This document shows, one piece after another, positions 54,287 through 64,000 of a stretch of 64,000 nucleotides of DNA; within the stretch, counting starts at the first letter, position 1, and every line of letters starts with the position of its first letter. Origin of the DNA: an uncultured Mucispirillum sp. (GTDB lineage: Bacteria; Chrysiogenota; Deferribacteres; Deferribacterales; Mucispirillaceae); NCBI GenBank assembly GCA_944323205.1, contig CALURO010000001.1, positions 243,092 to 307,091 of the forward strand, written 5' to 3'. Under the pieces are notes generated by a model that saw only the letters and a program-made list of their open reading frames with translations, was not told the DNA's origin and did no database searches. A program made the position numbers and the translations under genes.

Positions 54287-55645
54287 TCACCACTCTATAT
54301 TTTTCCCATATAAAAAATATCTGTCTAATTTATTTTTTAACATGTTGTCTACTTTTTTAGCATAGCCAACAGGGATATTATTAAAAAATAAAAGTTCGTT
54401 ATTATAGTTATCATTACAGGATATGTCAAACCCTTTCAAAAAATTTTCTGCCAAATCTGCAGAAATATTATATCTCATATTATCTTCTGTAAAAGAGCCC
54501 CACTGCCATACACTCTGGCATGACGGCTCATACATTTTGCCAGTATCTTTGTAAAGATTTAAGCCCCGCCTTTTAAACTTAACTTTTTTAAATATTTCTG
54601 GAGCTGTTTCTATATATCCCCGTCTGTCATATTCGCTGATTGATATATGGGAATGAGAAAATGATGGATAATATTTTTTAAAGAAATCTTTTTCCTTATC
54701 CTTTAATTTAGTATTTATAAAATCATAAGGTGTAAATGTGCCCTTTTTACGAACTGCTGCTGCAAAAAAGCCGTCTATTTTATCAGTATCTGGCATAATA
54801 CGGGCAATATTTTCATCAATATGGCTTATTCCTGATAAGCCTTTGCCATAATTCTTACCTGCAGGAAGAAGCTCTGCATTATCAAATTCATCAAGCAGAT
54901 ATTTTATAACATATTCATTTTCTTCTAAACTTAAAGTGCAGGTAGAATACACTAATACTCCCCCTTCTTTTAAGCATAAAAAGGCTGATTTTATAAGCTG
55001 ACGCTGTAAATCTGCCATTCTTTCTACAAGCTTTTTATTCCACTCTGCCTGCACAGTCTTATTACGGAAAATTTTATTTTCATTAGAACATGGGGCATCA
55101 AGCAGGATACCGTCAAAAGAATTTTCAAAAATATTAGGTAAAAGCCTTCCGTCCATAGAAACAGTCTTTACATTATATGCTCCATATTTTTCTAAATTAA
55201 AATGAAGAGATTTTAAACGGCTTGCAGATATTTCATTGGCTACTATTATACCTTTCCTGTTACTTATATCAGATAATGCACATGTTTTTCCACCAGGGGC
55301 AGAAGAAACATCAAGCATAACAGGGTTTTCTCCCATATAAGACATTAATATTTCAACTGGTGCAATAGATGACGGATTCATAATATATACTCCACCTGTT
55401 TGGAAAGAAATACTTTCTACTATCTTATCAGCATTTTCCACTGCTTTATATACATTATTATATTCTTCAAGCTTTTCTAAAGTGCATATATCATTAAGTT
55501 CTGATAGATAATCAATATTTCTTGATGACTGCACACGAATATGGCGTGATTTTGGACATGAAAGACCATATTCAAATTCATCATACTTATCTTTTAATAA
55601 AGGCTTATATTCCGCCCTGAAACGCTCTAACCAATTATTTTCCAT
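54287..55645 (-). CDS. RsmF/NSUN-type RNA cytosine-5 methyltransferase
   Basis: About 452 residues from the ATG at 55643-55645 (GTG three codons earlier also possible). SAM-binding DVSSAPGGKTCALSDI; motif IV GILLDAPCSNENKIFRN with the release Cys; motif VI VYSTCTLSLEENEYVI with the catalytic Cys. A C-terminal domain like that of RsmF/YebU (about 300-450) supports a 16S rRNA substrate, though tRNA cannot be excluded. Confidence 0.9.
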   Translation of the reverse strand: MENNWLERFRAEYKPLLKDKYDEFEYGLSCPKSRHIRVQSSRNIDYLSELNDICTLEKLEEYNNVYKAVENADKIVESISFQTGGVYIMNPSSIAPVEILMSYMGENPVMLDVSSAPGGKTCALSDISNRKGIIVANEISASRLKSLHFNLEKYGAYNVKTVSMDGRLLPNIFENSFDGILLDAPCSNENKIFRNKTVQAEWNKKLVERMADLQRQLIKSAFLCLKEGGVLVYSTCTLSLEENEYVIKYLLDEFDNAELLPAGKNYGKGLSGISHIDENIARIMPDTDKIDGFFAAAVRKKGTFTPYDFINTKLKDKEKDFFKKYYPSFSHSHISISEYDRRGYIETAPEIFKKVKFKRRGLNLYKDTGKMYEPSCQSVWQWGSFTEDNMRYNISADLAENFLKGFDISCNDNYNNELLFFNNIPVGYAKKVDNMLKNKLDRYFLYGKNIEW

Positions 55646-55694
55646 AGCATACACAATATTAAATTAATAAAATTTATGCAAGGAAAAAAGTGAG

Positions 55695-57602
55695 TTAATA
55701 TATAATGATTTTTCTATAATCATATAACCGTTTATAATCTAATGTTTTTTCTTGTATATATTTTTCATGATTAATAATTGTATCAAATATATGTTTTCCT
55801 ATAGCTGCATTTTTTACGGAAAAACATTCTTTGCTTTTTTTTATCGCTTTTTTAGATTTACTTATATTACCCATTAAAAATTCGTAAAGTGCAATTTCTC
55901 TCCATATTATATCGTTTGGATGTCCTTGTGCTGTTTCATTAAAATTATCAACCTGATACCTGATAATACTATCTATTTCTATTTTATAATTAGTTAATTT
56001 TATATTATTGACTGTTTTTAAAAACCAAAATAAATCAAATTTATCTAAAGTCTGAGTTGTTAAATTTTCATAATCAGACAATATATACTCTAATGCTTTT
56101 GCAGGCTTCTCCCATTTCAAATACAACATTACTTTATAATTATGAAGCCTTCCAATATCTGATGATAAAGTTAAATATCTTGCAACATTATCTAAAGACT
56201 GCAATATTTTAGAAAATTCTTCATCTATAGTAGATGTAAAAATCAAACATTTTTGAAGTGTCATTATAGAGCGTATGTATATTTTAGAATAATTGAAGTC
56301 ATCTATATTACCATTAGATAAAAGTTCCCATACTGTCCTATAATTTTCAATTAATGTATAATATTCTTTTGCTTTAATAACTGCTTTTTCAAATTGTAAA
56401 TCATTAATATATGTTTCAATTTCATATAATTTATAATCTAAAATAAGTATAAAATATTCAGGATTAGAAGCTATTTTTGGTATATATTTTTCTTGCTCAC
56501 CAATATAGATAAATGCATTTTCTGTATAACCTATATGATTGCATACAAATAAAAGCATATTTTTTATTCTAAATAATATATGTAAAAATTCCTTATAAGT
56601 TTCAGTTTGTAATAATTCTTCCATTATATATGAAAGTAAACCTAACATTTGATATAAATCATCAAATTTATCTATGTTTTTATAATTACGCCATAGTCTT
56701 TCTATTAATGCTTCAATTGTAGCTTTTGCTTTTAATGAACTTTTTTTATCTAAACTTTTTATTAGAATATTCTTTATAGATAATTTAATATTTTCACCAA
56801 AGGACTCATTACTTTTACTTATTGAAAGAACTAAAAATCTATATAGTGCTAATACATAATCACCATCTCTTTCTGCAATTTTTGCCTTGCGTAATTCATA
56901 ATTTCCAAATGATTCAAACAATAAATACTTATTTTCTTTTTCAAGTATTTTTAAATATCCTTTAGTATCTACATTATCAATATTATAAGTTAAATTAGCA
57001 ATAAAATCAGCACAAACTAAACCCCACAAATCATTTGCATAGTGCAGCTCTATATTAATTTTATTATTTAATAAATCTATAATACCACGAGCTGCAAGTC
57101 CTGCTTCAAAAGATAGCTTTAAATTATTTAACACATCTATTTTAATATCACTTACTGATGTCTGGCGTATTCCATCTATTGTTCTAGTTGCTACAATTAG
57201 GTCTAATCCATCAATTGTTGTATCATCTGGTATAACTGTTTCTATTAGAGCAAGCAAATCTGTCATCATCAGTCTATAAGTCATTTCTCTTTCTGATAGT
57301 TTAGATTTAGTAAAATTGACAACAGAGACCATTGCATATTTCTGTTTTAATACTTCAAGATTACTTAATACATGTTTTGCAATATCTAATGCTTTTTCAT
57401 GACCTAAATTAGCCCTAAATTCTGTCAAATGAAAATCTTTTATACTATCAAATCCTAAATTTTTTGGTATATGGCTATATATTTTTCTAAATTCTAAATC
57501 TATCTCTGCAAACTTACCTTCAACTAATAAACCAGATATAACCCATTTACCTTTTTTCGTTTCAAAATCACCAGATTCATCTATAAATAAAGTATAATAC
57601 AT
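55695..57602 (-). CDS. DUF3800 protein, third gene of the defence operon
   Basis: 635 residues. The start YTLFIDESGDFETKKGKWVI, then a conserved DFHLTEFRANLG and YANDLWGLVCADFIANLTYN, is DUF3800, a predicted RNase H-like fold often found in defence islands. The last 400 residues are helical, TPR-like. ATG is coupled to the stop of the nuclease gene (TAATG) and has AAGGAAA ahead. It probably acts with the two genes upstream; whether it cuts nucleic acid is unknown. Confidence 0.8.
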   Translation of the reverse strand: MYYTLFIDESGDFETKKGKWVISGLLVEGKFAEIDLEFRKIYSHIPKNLGFDSIKDFHLTEFRANLGHEKALDIAKHVLSNLEVLKQKYAMVSVVNFTKSKLSEREMTYRLMMTDLLALIETVIPDDTTIDGLDLIVATRTIDGIRQTSVSDIKIDVLNNLKLSFEAGLAARGIIDLLNNKINIELHYANDLWGLVCADFIANLTYNIDNVDTKGYLKILEKENKYLLFESFGNYELRKAKIAERDGDYVLALYRFLVLSISKSNESFGENIKLSIKNILIKSLDKKSSLKAKATIEALIERLWRNYKNIDKFDDLYQMLGLLSYIMEELLQTETYKEFLHILFRIKNMLLFVCNHIGYTENAFIYIGEQEKYIPKIASNPEYFILILDYKLYEIETYINDLQFEKAVIKAKEYYTLIENYRTVWELLSNGNIDDFNYSKIYIRSIMTLQKCLIFTSTIDEEFSKILQSLDNVARYLTLSSDIGRLHNYKVMLYLKWEKPAKALEYILSDYENLTTQTLDKFDLFWFLKTVNNIKLTNYKIEIDSIIRYQVDNFNETAQGHPNDIIWREIALYEFLMGNISKSKKAIKKSKECFSVKNAAIGKHIFDTIINHEKYIQEKTLDYKRLYDYRKIIIY

Positions 57603-60600
57603 TAAAATTTCCTTGAATAATTAGTAGATTTATTTTGTTTCATTTCATAATACTTATCAGATTGTTCTTTCGTAAAAAAAGAATTACAGTTAGGACATTT
57701 TATATTATATATACTATCTTCATTATTATTATGATAAGTCCAAAATACACCATTTTTTATGAGTTTAACCTTACATGAAAAACAATGAGTAAATATTGCA
57801 ATATTTCCACAATATCTACATGTTTTATGTTTAAAATTTGTATGTATTACTGTATCAAAATATATATCATAATCATTTATGTTATCTTCATATTGACTTT
57901 TAATTTCAGAACTTTCATCATTAACTTGTCCACAAGCAATACATATCCACTTATCAGGTATTTTCTGAGACAAGTTATATGGATAATACTGTAAACACAT
58001 TCCAATTAATCTTTGCATCATTGTTTGATAAGAAAAATTTTTTGGATGAATTGCAATAGCTCCATATCTATGGTTTGCAACTACTATGTCACCTTGTTTT
58101 TTAATTTTTTCTCTATATTCTTCCGTATCAAATAAAATTCCTTCTCCATAATAAGATACCTCTCCCCATTTTTGATTATTAATAATTATATTATTTCTCG
58201 CCATAGCTTTAAGGTCTGGGTGTAAAATAAACACCTTGTTACTGTATTCTATATCTTCACTATTATAATTCAAAATATCATCTTCAACATCATTAAGTTT
58301 CTTATATGATTTCCTTTCTGCATAATCTTTATCATAATATAACTCATATATAAGTTCTTTAATATCTGCTTCTTCATGAAACTTAGCATCAAACACTATT
58401 TTATAAGGCTTTAAATTTAAATAAGTTATCTCTAAAACTATATCTGGTCTTTTTTGTGATAAAAATTCTTTTTCATACCAAACAGTTATATGACATTCTA
58501 AATCTTTATTATTTAGTTCAATTTTAACATCTCTAGGATTATCTTGTAGTATCTGTTGTAATAGAACATTAATCCAATCACTTTGCATAGGCTGAAAATT
58601 AAAATATCCCATTAATATATTCAATACTATCAAAAAACACCATCTTTCATATACTTTTGGCATATTATTAATAGAAATATTTCTCTCAAAATATTGTATT
58701 AACTCCAACTGCTTAATATCAATATTTTGTATATCAAGAAGTTTTTTGAAATTCTTATAGGCATTAGAATATGAATAATTTTGCACATAAGTCATTGTGT
58801 TAGGAAAAATAGAAGATTGTCTTATTTTGTATGTTTGAAACAAAATGTCTTGAGTTAAAATTTTAGTATTAAGTTTAATAAGTTCTTCTTCGTTCAACAG
58901 TTTACCGTAGTTTTCTTTCATTTTTACATAAATATTGTTCAATACTTTAGTTTCCTGCTTTAAATAATTTATAAGTTCTCTGTCACTGCGATCATTAGCA
59001 TTAAGTTTTCGTTGCCAATTATTTTCTTCATATCTTTTGGCTTGTTCCTGTAATTTAGTTATCATCTCATCATACTTAATTGGTTTAATAGATATAATAT
59101 TTTCTATTAAATATGGAAATTTATAACTGATATCAGCATTAATCAAAAAATAATTATTTATATCAACTTTTTTTTCTATTTCAAATTGAATTGGAAAAGA
59201 TATAGAACAATATATATTCTTAAGTTTATCTTTAATTTTATAAAACTCTTTGGTATAATTTATATCTAACATGCATTCATACTTTACATAACTTTCTGTT
59301 TCCTTCTTTTTACTCAATAATTTTATTTTAAAAAAATAATCTCTTATGCTTTGATTATATTCATTCAGTATTAATAAAGTATCATAATTATCTTTTTTCA
59401 ATGGTTTTATTTCTCCTGGAGGGACTTTAAATTCTATAAATGTCTTTTCCTTTTCTAAAAATTTTATAGGAGAAGTTACTATTTCATATTCTCCCTTATG
59501 GTAATCTTTCAATACTTTCTCAAATTGTCTACTGAACAATCTATATATAATTTTACCAGAATCAATTTTCGATTCAAAACATATTGTATCATTATAATGA
59601 CTAATATAGTTAATATTAATTCTGAATAGACGTTGTTGTCTCTTATTTTCTTGGTTCGTATCAGATAATATGTTAGCAACAAGTTCATCTCTTTCATTAA
59701 ATAAATTTTCTATATTTTGATAAAATAAATTCTCATTAACATTTATTTTATTATTTTGTAAAACTTCATTTATTTCATTTATTTTATTCTTATATTCATC
59801 GATCTTTTTTGAAGTAGAACCTTTTATATATTTTTGATAACGTATATTATTTTTTAAAAGATATTTGACACAATTTAATGTCCAATAAATATACTGATTA
59901 TCAGGTATATTATGATTTTCTAATTTTGATTTACTTGAATAATATTGTTTACTAGGATCTGATATATATTCTATAAATGTCTTTGTTGTTGGCTTAATCT
60001 TTTTTATATTCTCTTTTACAAAATAGTCAGTTAATTCTACTTTAGGACTTTTTAAAATACTATCTACACTACTAATATATTCTTCCAATAATTTTTTATA
60101 TTGTTCTGTAATACCCATTGTATTAGATTTAATTGTGATATTAGAATACGATTTTTGATCATATATAATTTTCCAAAGTTCATTTTTAAACTCATCAAAA
60201 ATTATTTCTAAGTCATCTTCTGTTAAACTTATGAGTTTAACATTAATATCTAATCTAATGTCACCAAAATATATTTTAGTATCACCTATATGATTGATAA
60301 ATAATGACTCATAATATTTCCCTTTTTTATTCCACTTATTGTTTTCTACCCACCATATCTTATTTGTAACAGGATCTATTATTTTTTTTAACACTTTCTT
60401 TCTGCCATTATTTAATAATATAACTGGAATAATATTATCATCATCTAGTTGAAAAGCAATTTGTGCATATAAATTATCAATCTTTGTGTATGTATATAAC
60501 TGAAGAAAATATGCATTATCATCTATATATTCTAACTTTTCTGATAAAAAATTTTCTTTTACTTCTTCTATTTCATTTTCATTTTTCCATTTTATATTCA

Positions 60601-60622
60601 AATATTTGGCTTCAATATTCAT
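57602..60622 (-). CDS. McrC-like partner with PD-(D/E)XK-type nuclease and zinc ribbons
   Basis: 1006 residues. The N-terminal two thirds resemble the long DUF2357/DUF524-type partner (COG1700-like) of McrB ATPases. A nuclease core is likely around 724-746: RPDIVLEITYLN, then KIVFDAKFHEE, giving the D...D-x-K pattern. The C terminus has Cys pairs (CIACGQ near 892; CRYCGN and CFSCKVK near 932-947; CPNCNS near 975) that make zinc ribbons. It follows the McrB-like gene by 2 bases. Restriction of foreign DNA or RNA is inferred from the pairing. Confidence 0.75.
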   Translation of the reverse strand: MNIEAKYLNIKWKNENEIEEVKENFLSEKLEYIDDNAYFLQLYTYTKIDNLYAQIAFQLDDDNIIPVILLNNGRKKVLKKIIDPVTNKIWWVENNKWNKKGKYYESLFINHIGDTKIYFGDIRLDINVKLISLTEDDLEIIFDEFKNELWKIIYDQKSYSNITIKSNTMGITEQYKKLLEEYISSVDSILKSPKVELTDYFVKENIKKIKPTTKTFIEYISDPSKQYYSSKSKLENHNIPDNQYIYWTLNCVKYLLKNNIRYQKYIKGSTSKKIDEYKNKINEINEVLQNNKINVNENLFYQNIENLFNERDELVANILSDTNQENKRQQRLFRININYISHYNDTICFESKIDSGKIIYRLFSRQFEKVLKDYHKGEYEIVTSPIKFLEKEKTFIEFKVPPGEIKPLKKDNYDTLLILNEYNQSIRDYFFKIKLLSKKKETESYVKYECMLDINYTKEFYKIKDKLKNIYCSISFPIQFEIEKKVDINNYFLINADISYKFPYLIENIISIKPIKYDEMITKLQEQAKRYEENNWQRKLNANDRSDRELINYLKQETKVLNNIYVKMKENYGKLLNEEELIKLNTKILTQDILFQTYKIRQSSIFPNTMTYVQNYSYSNAYKNFKKLLDIQNIDIKQLELIQYFERNISINNMPKVYERWCFLIVLNILMGYFNFQPMQSDWINVLLQQILQDNPRDVKIELNNKDLECHITVWYEKEFLSQKRPDIVLEITYLNLKPYKIVFDAKFHEEADIKELIYELYYDKDYAERKSYKKLNDVEDDILNYNSEDIEYSNKVFILHPDLKAMARNNIIINNQKWGEVSYYGEGILFDTEEYREKIKKQGDIVVANHRYGAIAIHPKNFSYQTMMQRLIGMCLQYYPYNLSQKIPDKWICIACGQVNDESSEIKSQYEDNINDYDIYFDTVIHTNFKHKTCRYCGNIAIFTHCFSCKVKLIKNGVFWTYHNNNEDSIYNIKCPNCNSFFTKEQSDKYYEMKQNKSTNYSRKF

Positions 60623-60624
60623 TT

Positions 60625-62772
60625 TTATGCCCAGTAGTTAACTATATCTTGATTATTTTTTGCTCTACTGATTACATCTACTAATTCATCAATTACATCT
60701 TTATACTGATTATCTTCCTGACTTAAAATAGTTTTTAATTCTTGCAGCATATTTTCCAGCAGCATTATTTTAGTTGTTTTATCATCTATTTTTTTGTTAC
60801 CATCAAATGTAAGTTTAGGAAGTATTTTATGTATAATATAATTATTTAAAATAAGGTATTTATCTATATTTAGTTCATGACATATATTATTATAATTCAT
60901 ACCCTGCCTGATAGTTCTAAAACTAAATTCTACACCCATAGGTAGTAAATATTTCTCTACAAGAATAAGTATATTATTAACAAATTCATCATCTTTTCGA
61001 AACTCTGGATATTCTTTTCTTAAACCTAACTGTATAGGTGTAAGTTTTATTTTTTTGTCAATATATTCATACTCTGTATCTACACCATAGTCTTTATTAA
61101 GACTTAAAAAAGGACTTTTAAATCTTATAATATGTGCCCTATCCAATATTTTTGGTGATAGATAGTTTGTTGTTTCATCTATATTTATTGCTCCAAAAAA
61201 TCTTACATTATTTGGTATTTCAATTTTAGGCTGTATAGTAAATGCATTATTTAAAATATTTCTCAAATGAATGTAATAAGATATTAATGATTCTTTTTCT
61301 GTTAAACCAAAAACCTTTCTTATCTCATTATTTAATTCCTCATCCTGCATCATATCAAGATATGAATATTCGCTGCCTTTATCTGTTTTTTTGGTTATAT
61401 ACTCTAAAATATCTATAAAACTATAAATTTCTTTTAAATTATTTTTATTTTCATTATCACTATATAATTGTATTTCTATATTTTTTGTCCGCTCTTCTAA
61501 TAGTGATAAAAAGTCTGCAAAATAATACTCAACCCTTGCAAGATTCATTTCATCTAAACAAATAAAATAAAGGATGTCTGGATTTTCACCAGCCTCTCTT
61601 ATAGCTTCTGTAAATTCAGTAGATAAAAAGCGTTTTTCAATTGGATTATAATACCCTAACAAATCCTCAGAACCTGTCCAGTTTGGTTTAACAGGAATAA
61701 TTTTAGCAATTCCACCAATTGCATCTGCAAAATATTTAACAAGACTAGTTTTTCCAGTTCCAGAATCACCTGCCAATACTATAAAATCATTTGTTTGCAA
61801 TAATGCATAAAAATCTATTAATAACTCTTTTTCATACATTATACCTTTTTTATATAAATATGCTTGTATATGATTTATAAGCTTATCAGGATTATTTTCT
61901 ATATCATCATAAGTTATATAACTTCCTTCTTCTAAAGTATATTTTTTTTCTACACCTGTTAACTGTTTAAATTTATCATCATCTAAAAGACCAAGCTGTA
62001 AAAGTTTATTTGCTTTTTTCTGCAATTCTTTTGCTATTTCTTTATCCATATTATCCCTCAATTCTATAAGCTTAGCTATTTCATTTTTACAATCTTCAAT
62101 ATTATGAATAAGCTCTTCTAAATTAATATTTTTTTCTTGAATATCCTTTAAAAGAATTTGATGCTGTTCTTCTGTTTCCTCTACAACCTTTTCTAAATCA
62201 TTTAATTTCTCTTTATTAGCATTAATTCCATTTTCTATTTCTTGGCTATTTTCTTTAATAACTGATTCAACAATAGATTTTGTTATTAAAATATTACCCT
62301 CACTATCTTTGTATAATTCAATATCTTCCATACTTTTCAACTCTCTATATGAATCCACCTGTAACTGCAATGGGTTAAGATGTTTTTCCCTTTCATAGGT
62401 TGGTGAAAATGATAATATCATTAAAAATATACCATTTTCTGCTTTATATTTGATAATATTATATTTATCTGGTGCAAGAAATATACTTTGAGCTTCCGCA
62501 GTTAATCCAGTTAAAGGATAAGATAATTCATTACCAAAATACGGATGATAAAACTTATTAATCCATACAGAATTATCTAGCACTAGAATATCCCTATAAT
62601 ACACAACGACAAAGATTTTGTTGAAAGGCATTTTCCAATGGATACTGATATATTTCTTCAAAAACCCATCATTAAAAACAACTTGATTATCTTTTTTTAT
62701 AAATCCACCAGAATTTCTGTCCAAAATATCATAAACATCTTTTACATCAAACTGCCCACTTATTTCTGACAT
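60625..62772 (-). CDS. McrB-like AAA+ protein with coiled coil
   Basis: 715 residues. N-terminal part of unknown fold (1-160), a long coiled coil (about 165-255: IENGINANKEKLNDLEKVVE and onward), then an AAA+ domain. Walker A VLAGDSGTGKTSLVKYF near 332, Walker B YFICLDEMNLARVEYYFADF near 400, and GAINIDETTNYLSPKILDRA near 525, which contains the N-x-D signature of McrB GTPases. It is the first gene of the three-gene operon and would drive the nuclease partner. The coiled coil recalls McrB variants recently described as coiled-coil nuclease tandem systems. Confidence 0.83.
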   Translation of the reverse strand: MSEISGQFDVKDVYDILDRNSGGFIKKDNQVVFNDGFLKKYISIHWKMPFNKIFVVVYYRDILVLDNSVWINKFYHPYFGNELSYPLTGLTAEAQSIFLAPDKYNIIKYKAENGIFLMILSFSPTYEREKHLNPLQLQVDSYRELKSMEDIELYKDSEGNILITKSIVESVIKENSQEIENGINANKEKLNDLEKVVEETEEQHQILLKDIQEKNINLEELIHNIEDCKNEIAKLIELRDNMDKEIAKELQKKANKLLQLGLLDDDKFKQLTGVEKKYTLEEGSYITYDDIENNPDKLINHIQAYLYKKGIMYEKELLIDFYALLQTNDFIVLAGDSGTGKTSLVKYFADAIGGIAKIIPVKPNWTGSEDLLGYYNPIEKRFLSTEFTEAIREAGENPDILYFICLDEMNLARVEYYFADFLSLLEERTKNIEIQLYSDNENKNNLKEIYSFIDILEYITKKTDKGSEYSYLDMMQDEELNNEIRKVFGLTEKESLISYYIHLRNILNNAFTIQPKIEIPNNVRFFGAINIDETTNYLSPKILDRAHIIRFKSPFLSLNKDYGVDTEYEYIDKKIKLTPIQLGLRKEYPEFRKDDEFVNNILILVEKYLLPMGVEFSFRTIRQGMNYNNICHELNIDKYLILNNYIIHKILPKLTFDGNKKIDDKTTKIMLLENMLQELKTILSQEDNQYKDVIDELVDVISRAKNNQDIVNYWA

Positions 62773-62903
62773 ATTTATTCCATATTTATTTAATAATTCT
62801 ATAGTAATATATTATATTTATTTTTTCAATAATAAATAATTTCATTAAATAAATACTTATCCGGTAAATTCTAAAAACGATTGCGAAAAAAAGCTATAAA
62901 AAA

Positions 62904-62977
62904 AGTGGTTGTGAAATCTCTTTAAATAAAATAATATTTTTTTAGTCGAAAAAATAAATAAGGAGACCACAACCACT
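62904..62977 (+). promoter_or_regulatory. Leader inverted repeat before the IS30-type transposase
   Basis: AGTGGTTGTG (62904-62913) and CACAACCACT (62968-62977) are exact complements; the second ends one base before the ATG. The ribosome site AAGGAG (62960-62965) lies just inside. The 5' arm with following GAAATCTC looks like the left end of an IS30-family element. If transcribed from outside, the hairpin would hide the start. Confidence 0.55.
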
Positions 62978-62978
62978 A

Positions 62979-63947
62979 ATGGATAGTACACTAAAAATTT
63001 TTAAAAATAAACACTTAACTTCATCAGAGTGTCATAAATTAGAAATTTTATTGAAAACTAAGACGAAAGTAAGAGAAATAGCTAATTTATTAAACCGAGA
63101 TATAAGCACGATATATAGGGAAATAAAGCGAGGTACAGTAGAGTTTCGTAATAGTGATTTGAGCATAAGGAAAGAATACAGTGCCTATTATTCATTGAAT
63201 GTAAGGAAAGAATTAATGAGCAAGAGTGGCAGGAAATTATTATATAGAGACTTGCATCCAGAGTTATTATCTTATATTCAGAGTAAGTTAGATGATAAAT
63301 ACTCCCCAGATGCAATATCTGGCGAGCTAAAGAAAGTAGGTGTTTATACGATATGTACTCAGACTATTTATAACTATATATCATCTGGCATCTTAAAGAG
63401 TGGCACATATGTAAAACGCATAAGGAAAGCAAACAATAAAGCTAGGATAGCCTATAATAACACACGAGGCAGAAGTATAGAAGAACGCCCATTTGAATTA
63501 AAAGAACGAATATATGGCAATTGGGAAATGGATACAGTAGTAGGTAAACAGGGAAGCAAAACAGCATTACTTGTGCTTACAGAGAGGGTATCACGCTTTG
63601 AAATAATAGTTAAATTAAGGGATAAAACCCAGAAAAGTATAATAGCAGCATTAGATAAGCTGGAAAAAGAATATAAAGATAAATTCAGCTTAATATTTAA
63701 AAGTATAACAGTAGATAATGGTGTAGAATTTTTAGATATGACAAGTATAGAAAAATCAGTGTATGATAAATTATCTAAACGAACTACAATATACTATGCT
63801 CATCCTTATTGTTCTTGGGAAAGGGGCAGCAATGAAAATAATAATAAACTTATTAGAAAATTTATTAAAAAGAAAGCTGATATAAAAAATTTTTCTAATA
63901 GTCATATTAAAAATATACAAGATGAGCCTGTATCAAATTTTGTGTAA
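62979..63947 (+). pseudogene. IS30-family transposase, 3' end disrupted
   Basis: 322 codons. HTH start (LTSSECHKLEILLKTKTKVR, then IANLLNRDISTIYREIKRG). DDE triad: Asp in GNWEMDTVVGKQGSKTALLV, Asp in SITVDNGVEFLDM and Glu in SWERGSNENNNKLIRKFI. The normal end (N-x-Y-P-R-K/R-x-L-x-x-K-T-P type) is missing: after IKNIQD the frame runs into EPVSNFV and stops, where sequence of an IS256-like end begins (about 63924). About 25-30 residues are lost, so it is probably inactive. Confidence 0.85.
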
Positions 63948-64000
63948 ACTGTTTAATTTCCGTATTCCATCTCAAATCTATTTAAAGCAGGCTTCCAGTT
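63924..64000 (-). mobile_element. End of an IS256-like element (continues outside window)
   Basis: Minus-strand frame 64000-63953 reads NWKPALNRFEMEYGN then stop, the typical W-x-x-A-L-x-x-F end of Mutator/IS256-type transposases. Just beyond it the stretch CAGTTTACACAAAATTTGAT followed by ACAGGCTC looks like the terminal inverted repeat of such elements. It cuts the IS30 transposase gene. Only the last 77 bases are in view. Confidence 0.65.

Overview
The window is AT-rich DNA from a Gram-negative bacterium. It encodes Lol lipoprotein-release proteins, outer-membrane-type lipoproteins, exported cell-wall hydrolases and a Tat-type oxidoreductase. The mix of core genes (seryl-tRNA synthetase, rimO, ribF, hisBHA, guaB, hypF, trkAH, a FapA-like protein) and a Csd4/Csd6-like pair typical of curved or helical cells fit a spiral, non-proteobacterial, Deferribacterota-like organism such as Mucispirillum. 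That identification is inference; no rRNA gene is present.

Region 1 (1 to about 13.2 kb) is a mobile element. Its left part has the gene order of the IncP/RP4 Tra1 region: traE-like topoisomerase III, traF, traG, traI and traJ on the minus strand, then an oriT, then traK, traL and a membrane gene in the traM position on the plus strand. The oriT is legible: a perfect 20-base palindrome is followed at once by a nic-like CACCTATCTTG/CC, in the same place and orientation as in RP4. A Pmp3-family gene, a probable replication region and an unusual replication-initiator/sigma-factor-like fusion follow. The right side has half of a tRNA-Arg(CCT) gene with an intact promoter, a complex intergenic repeat and two unknown genes. 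Two DNA motifs recur only or mainly here: a 23-base near-palindrome (4 copies, two inside genes) and GTATATACATT (4 copies in promoter regions).

Region 2 (13.2 to 33.2 kb) is a chromosomal housekeeping block, all on the minus strand and tightly packed: rsmI-like, serS, TPR lipoprotein, rimO, ribF, two paralogous membrane proteins, cinA, pgpA, hisA, hisH, hisB; then murB, a nucleoside phosphorylase, a TRIC-type channel, lolD, lolC/E, guaB, nadE, moaC, an SH3 protein and ychF.

Region 3 (33.2 to 41.2 kb) is accessory: a pair of homopolymer tracts, two paralogous exported proteins, a large unknown protein, an aldo/keto reductase with a divergent AraC regulator, and an amino-acid-binding lipoprotein. 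Between 40.28 and 40.98 kb lie two tandem cassettes that look like type I toxin-antitoxin modules. Each has a 23-25 residue peptide with a strong ribosome site on the minus strand, and an opposing short RNA with a clean promoter (17-base spacer, TATATT) and a terminator that contains the peptide's stop codon. This is the most novel system I see.

Region 4 (41.2 to 55.7 kb) is again chromosomal: hypF, trkH, trkA, an ExeA-like ATPase with an SH3 domain, a FapA-like protein, thiL, thiE, a Csd4-like (M99) carboxypeptidase, a Csd6-like YkuD enzyme and an RsmF/NSUN-type RNA methyltransferase. Structured intergenic repeats occur at 40.1, 41.0 and 49.6 kb and are related to the one at 11.8-12.2 kb.

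Region 5 (55.7 to 64 kb) is a defence island. An McrB-like AAA+ GTPase-type protein with a coiled coil, a large partner with a PD-(D/E)XK-like nuclease and zinc ribbons, and a DUF3800 protein form one operon. Next to it an IS30-family transposase is broken by an IS256-like element that runs off the window.
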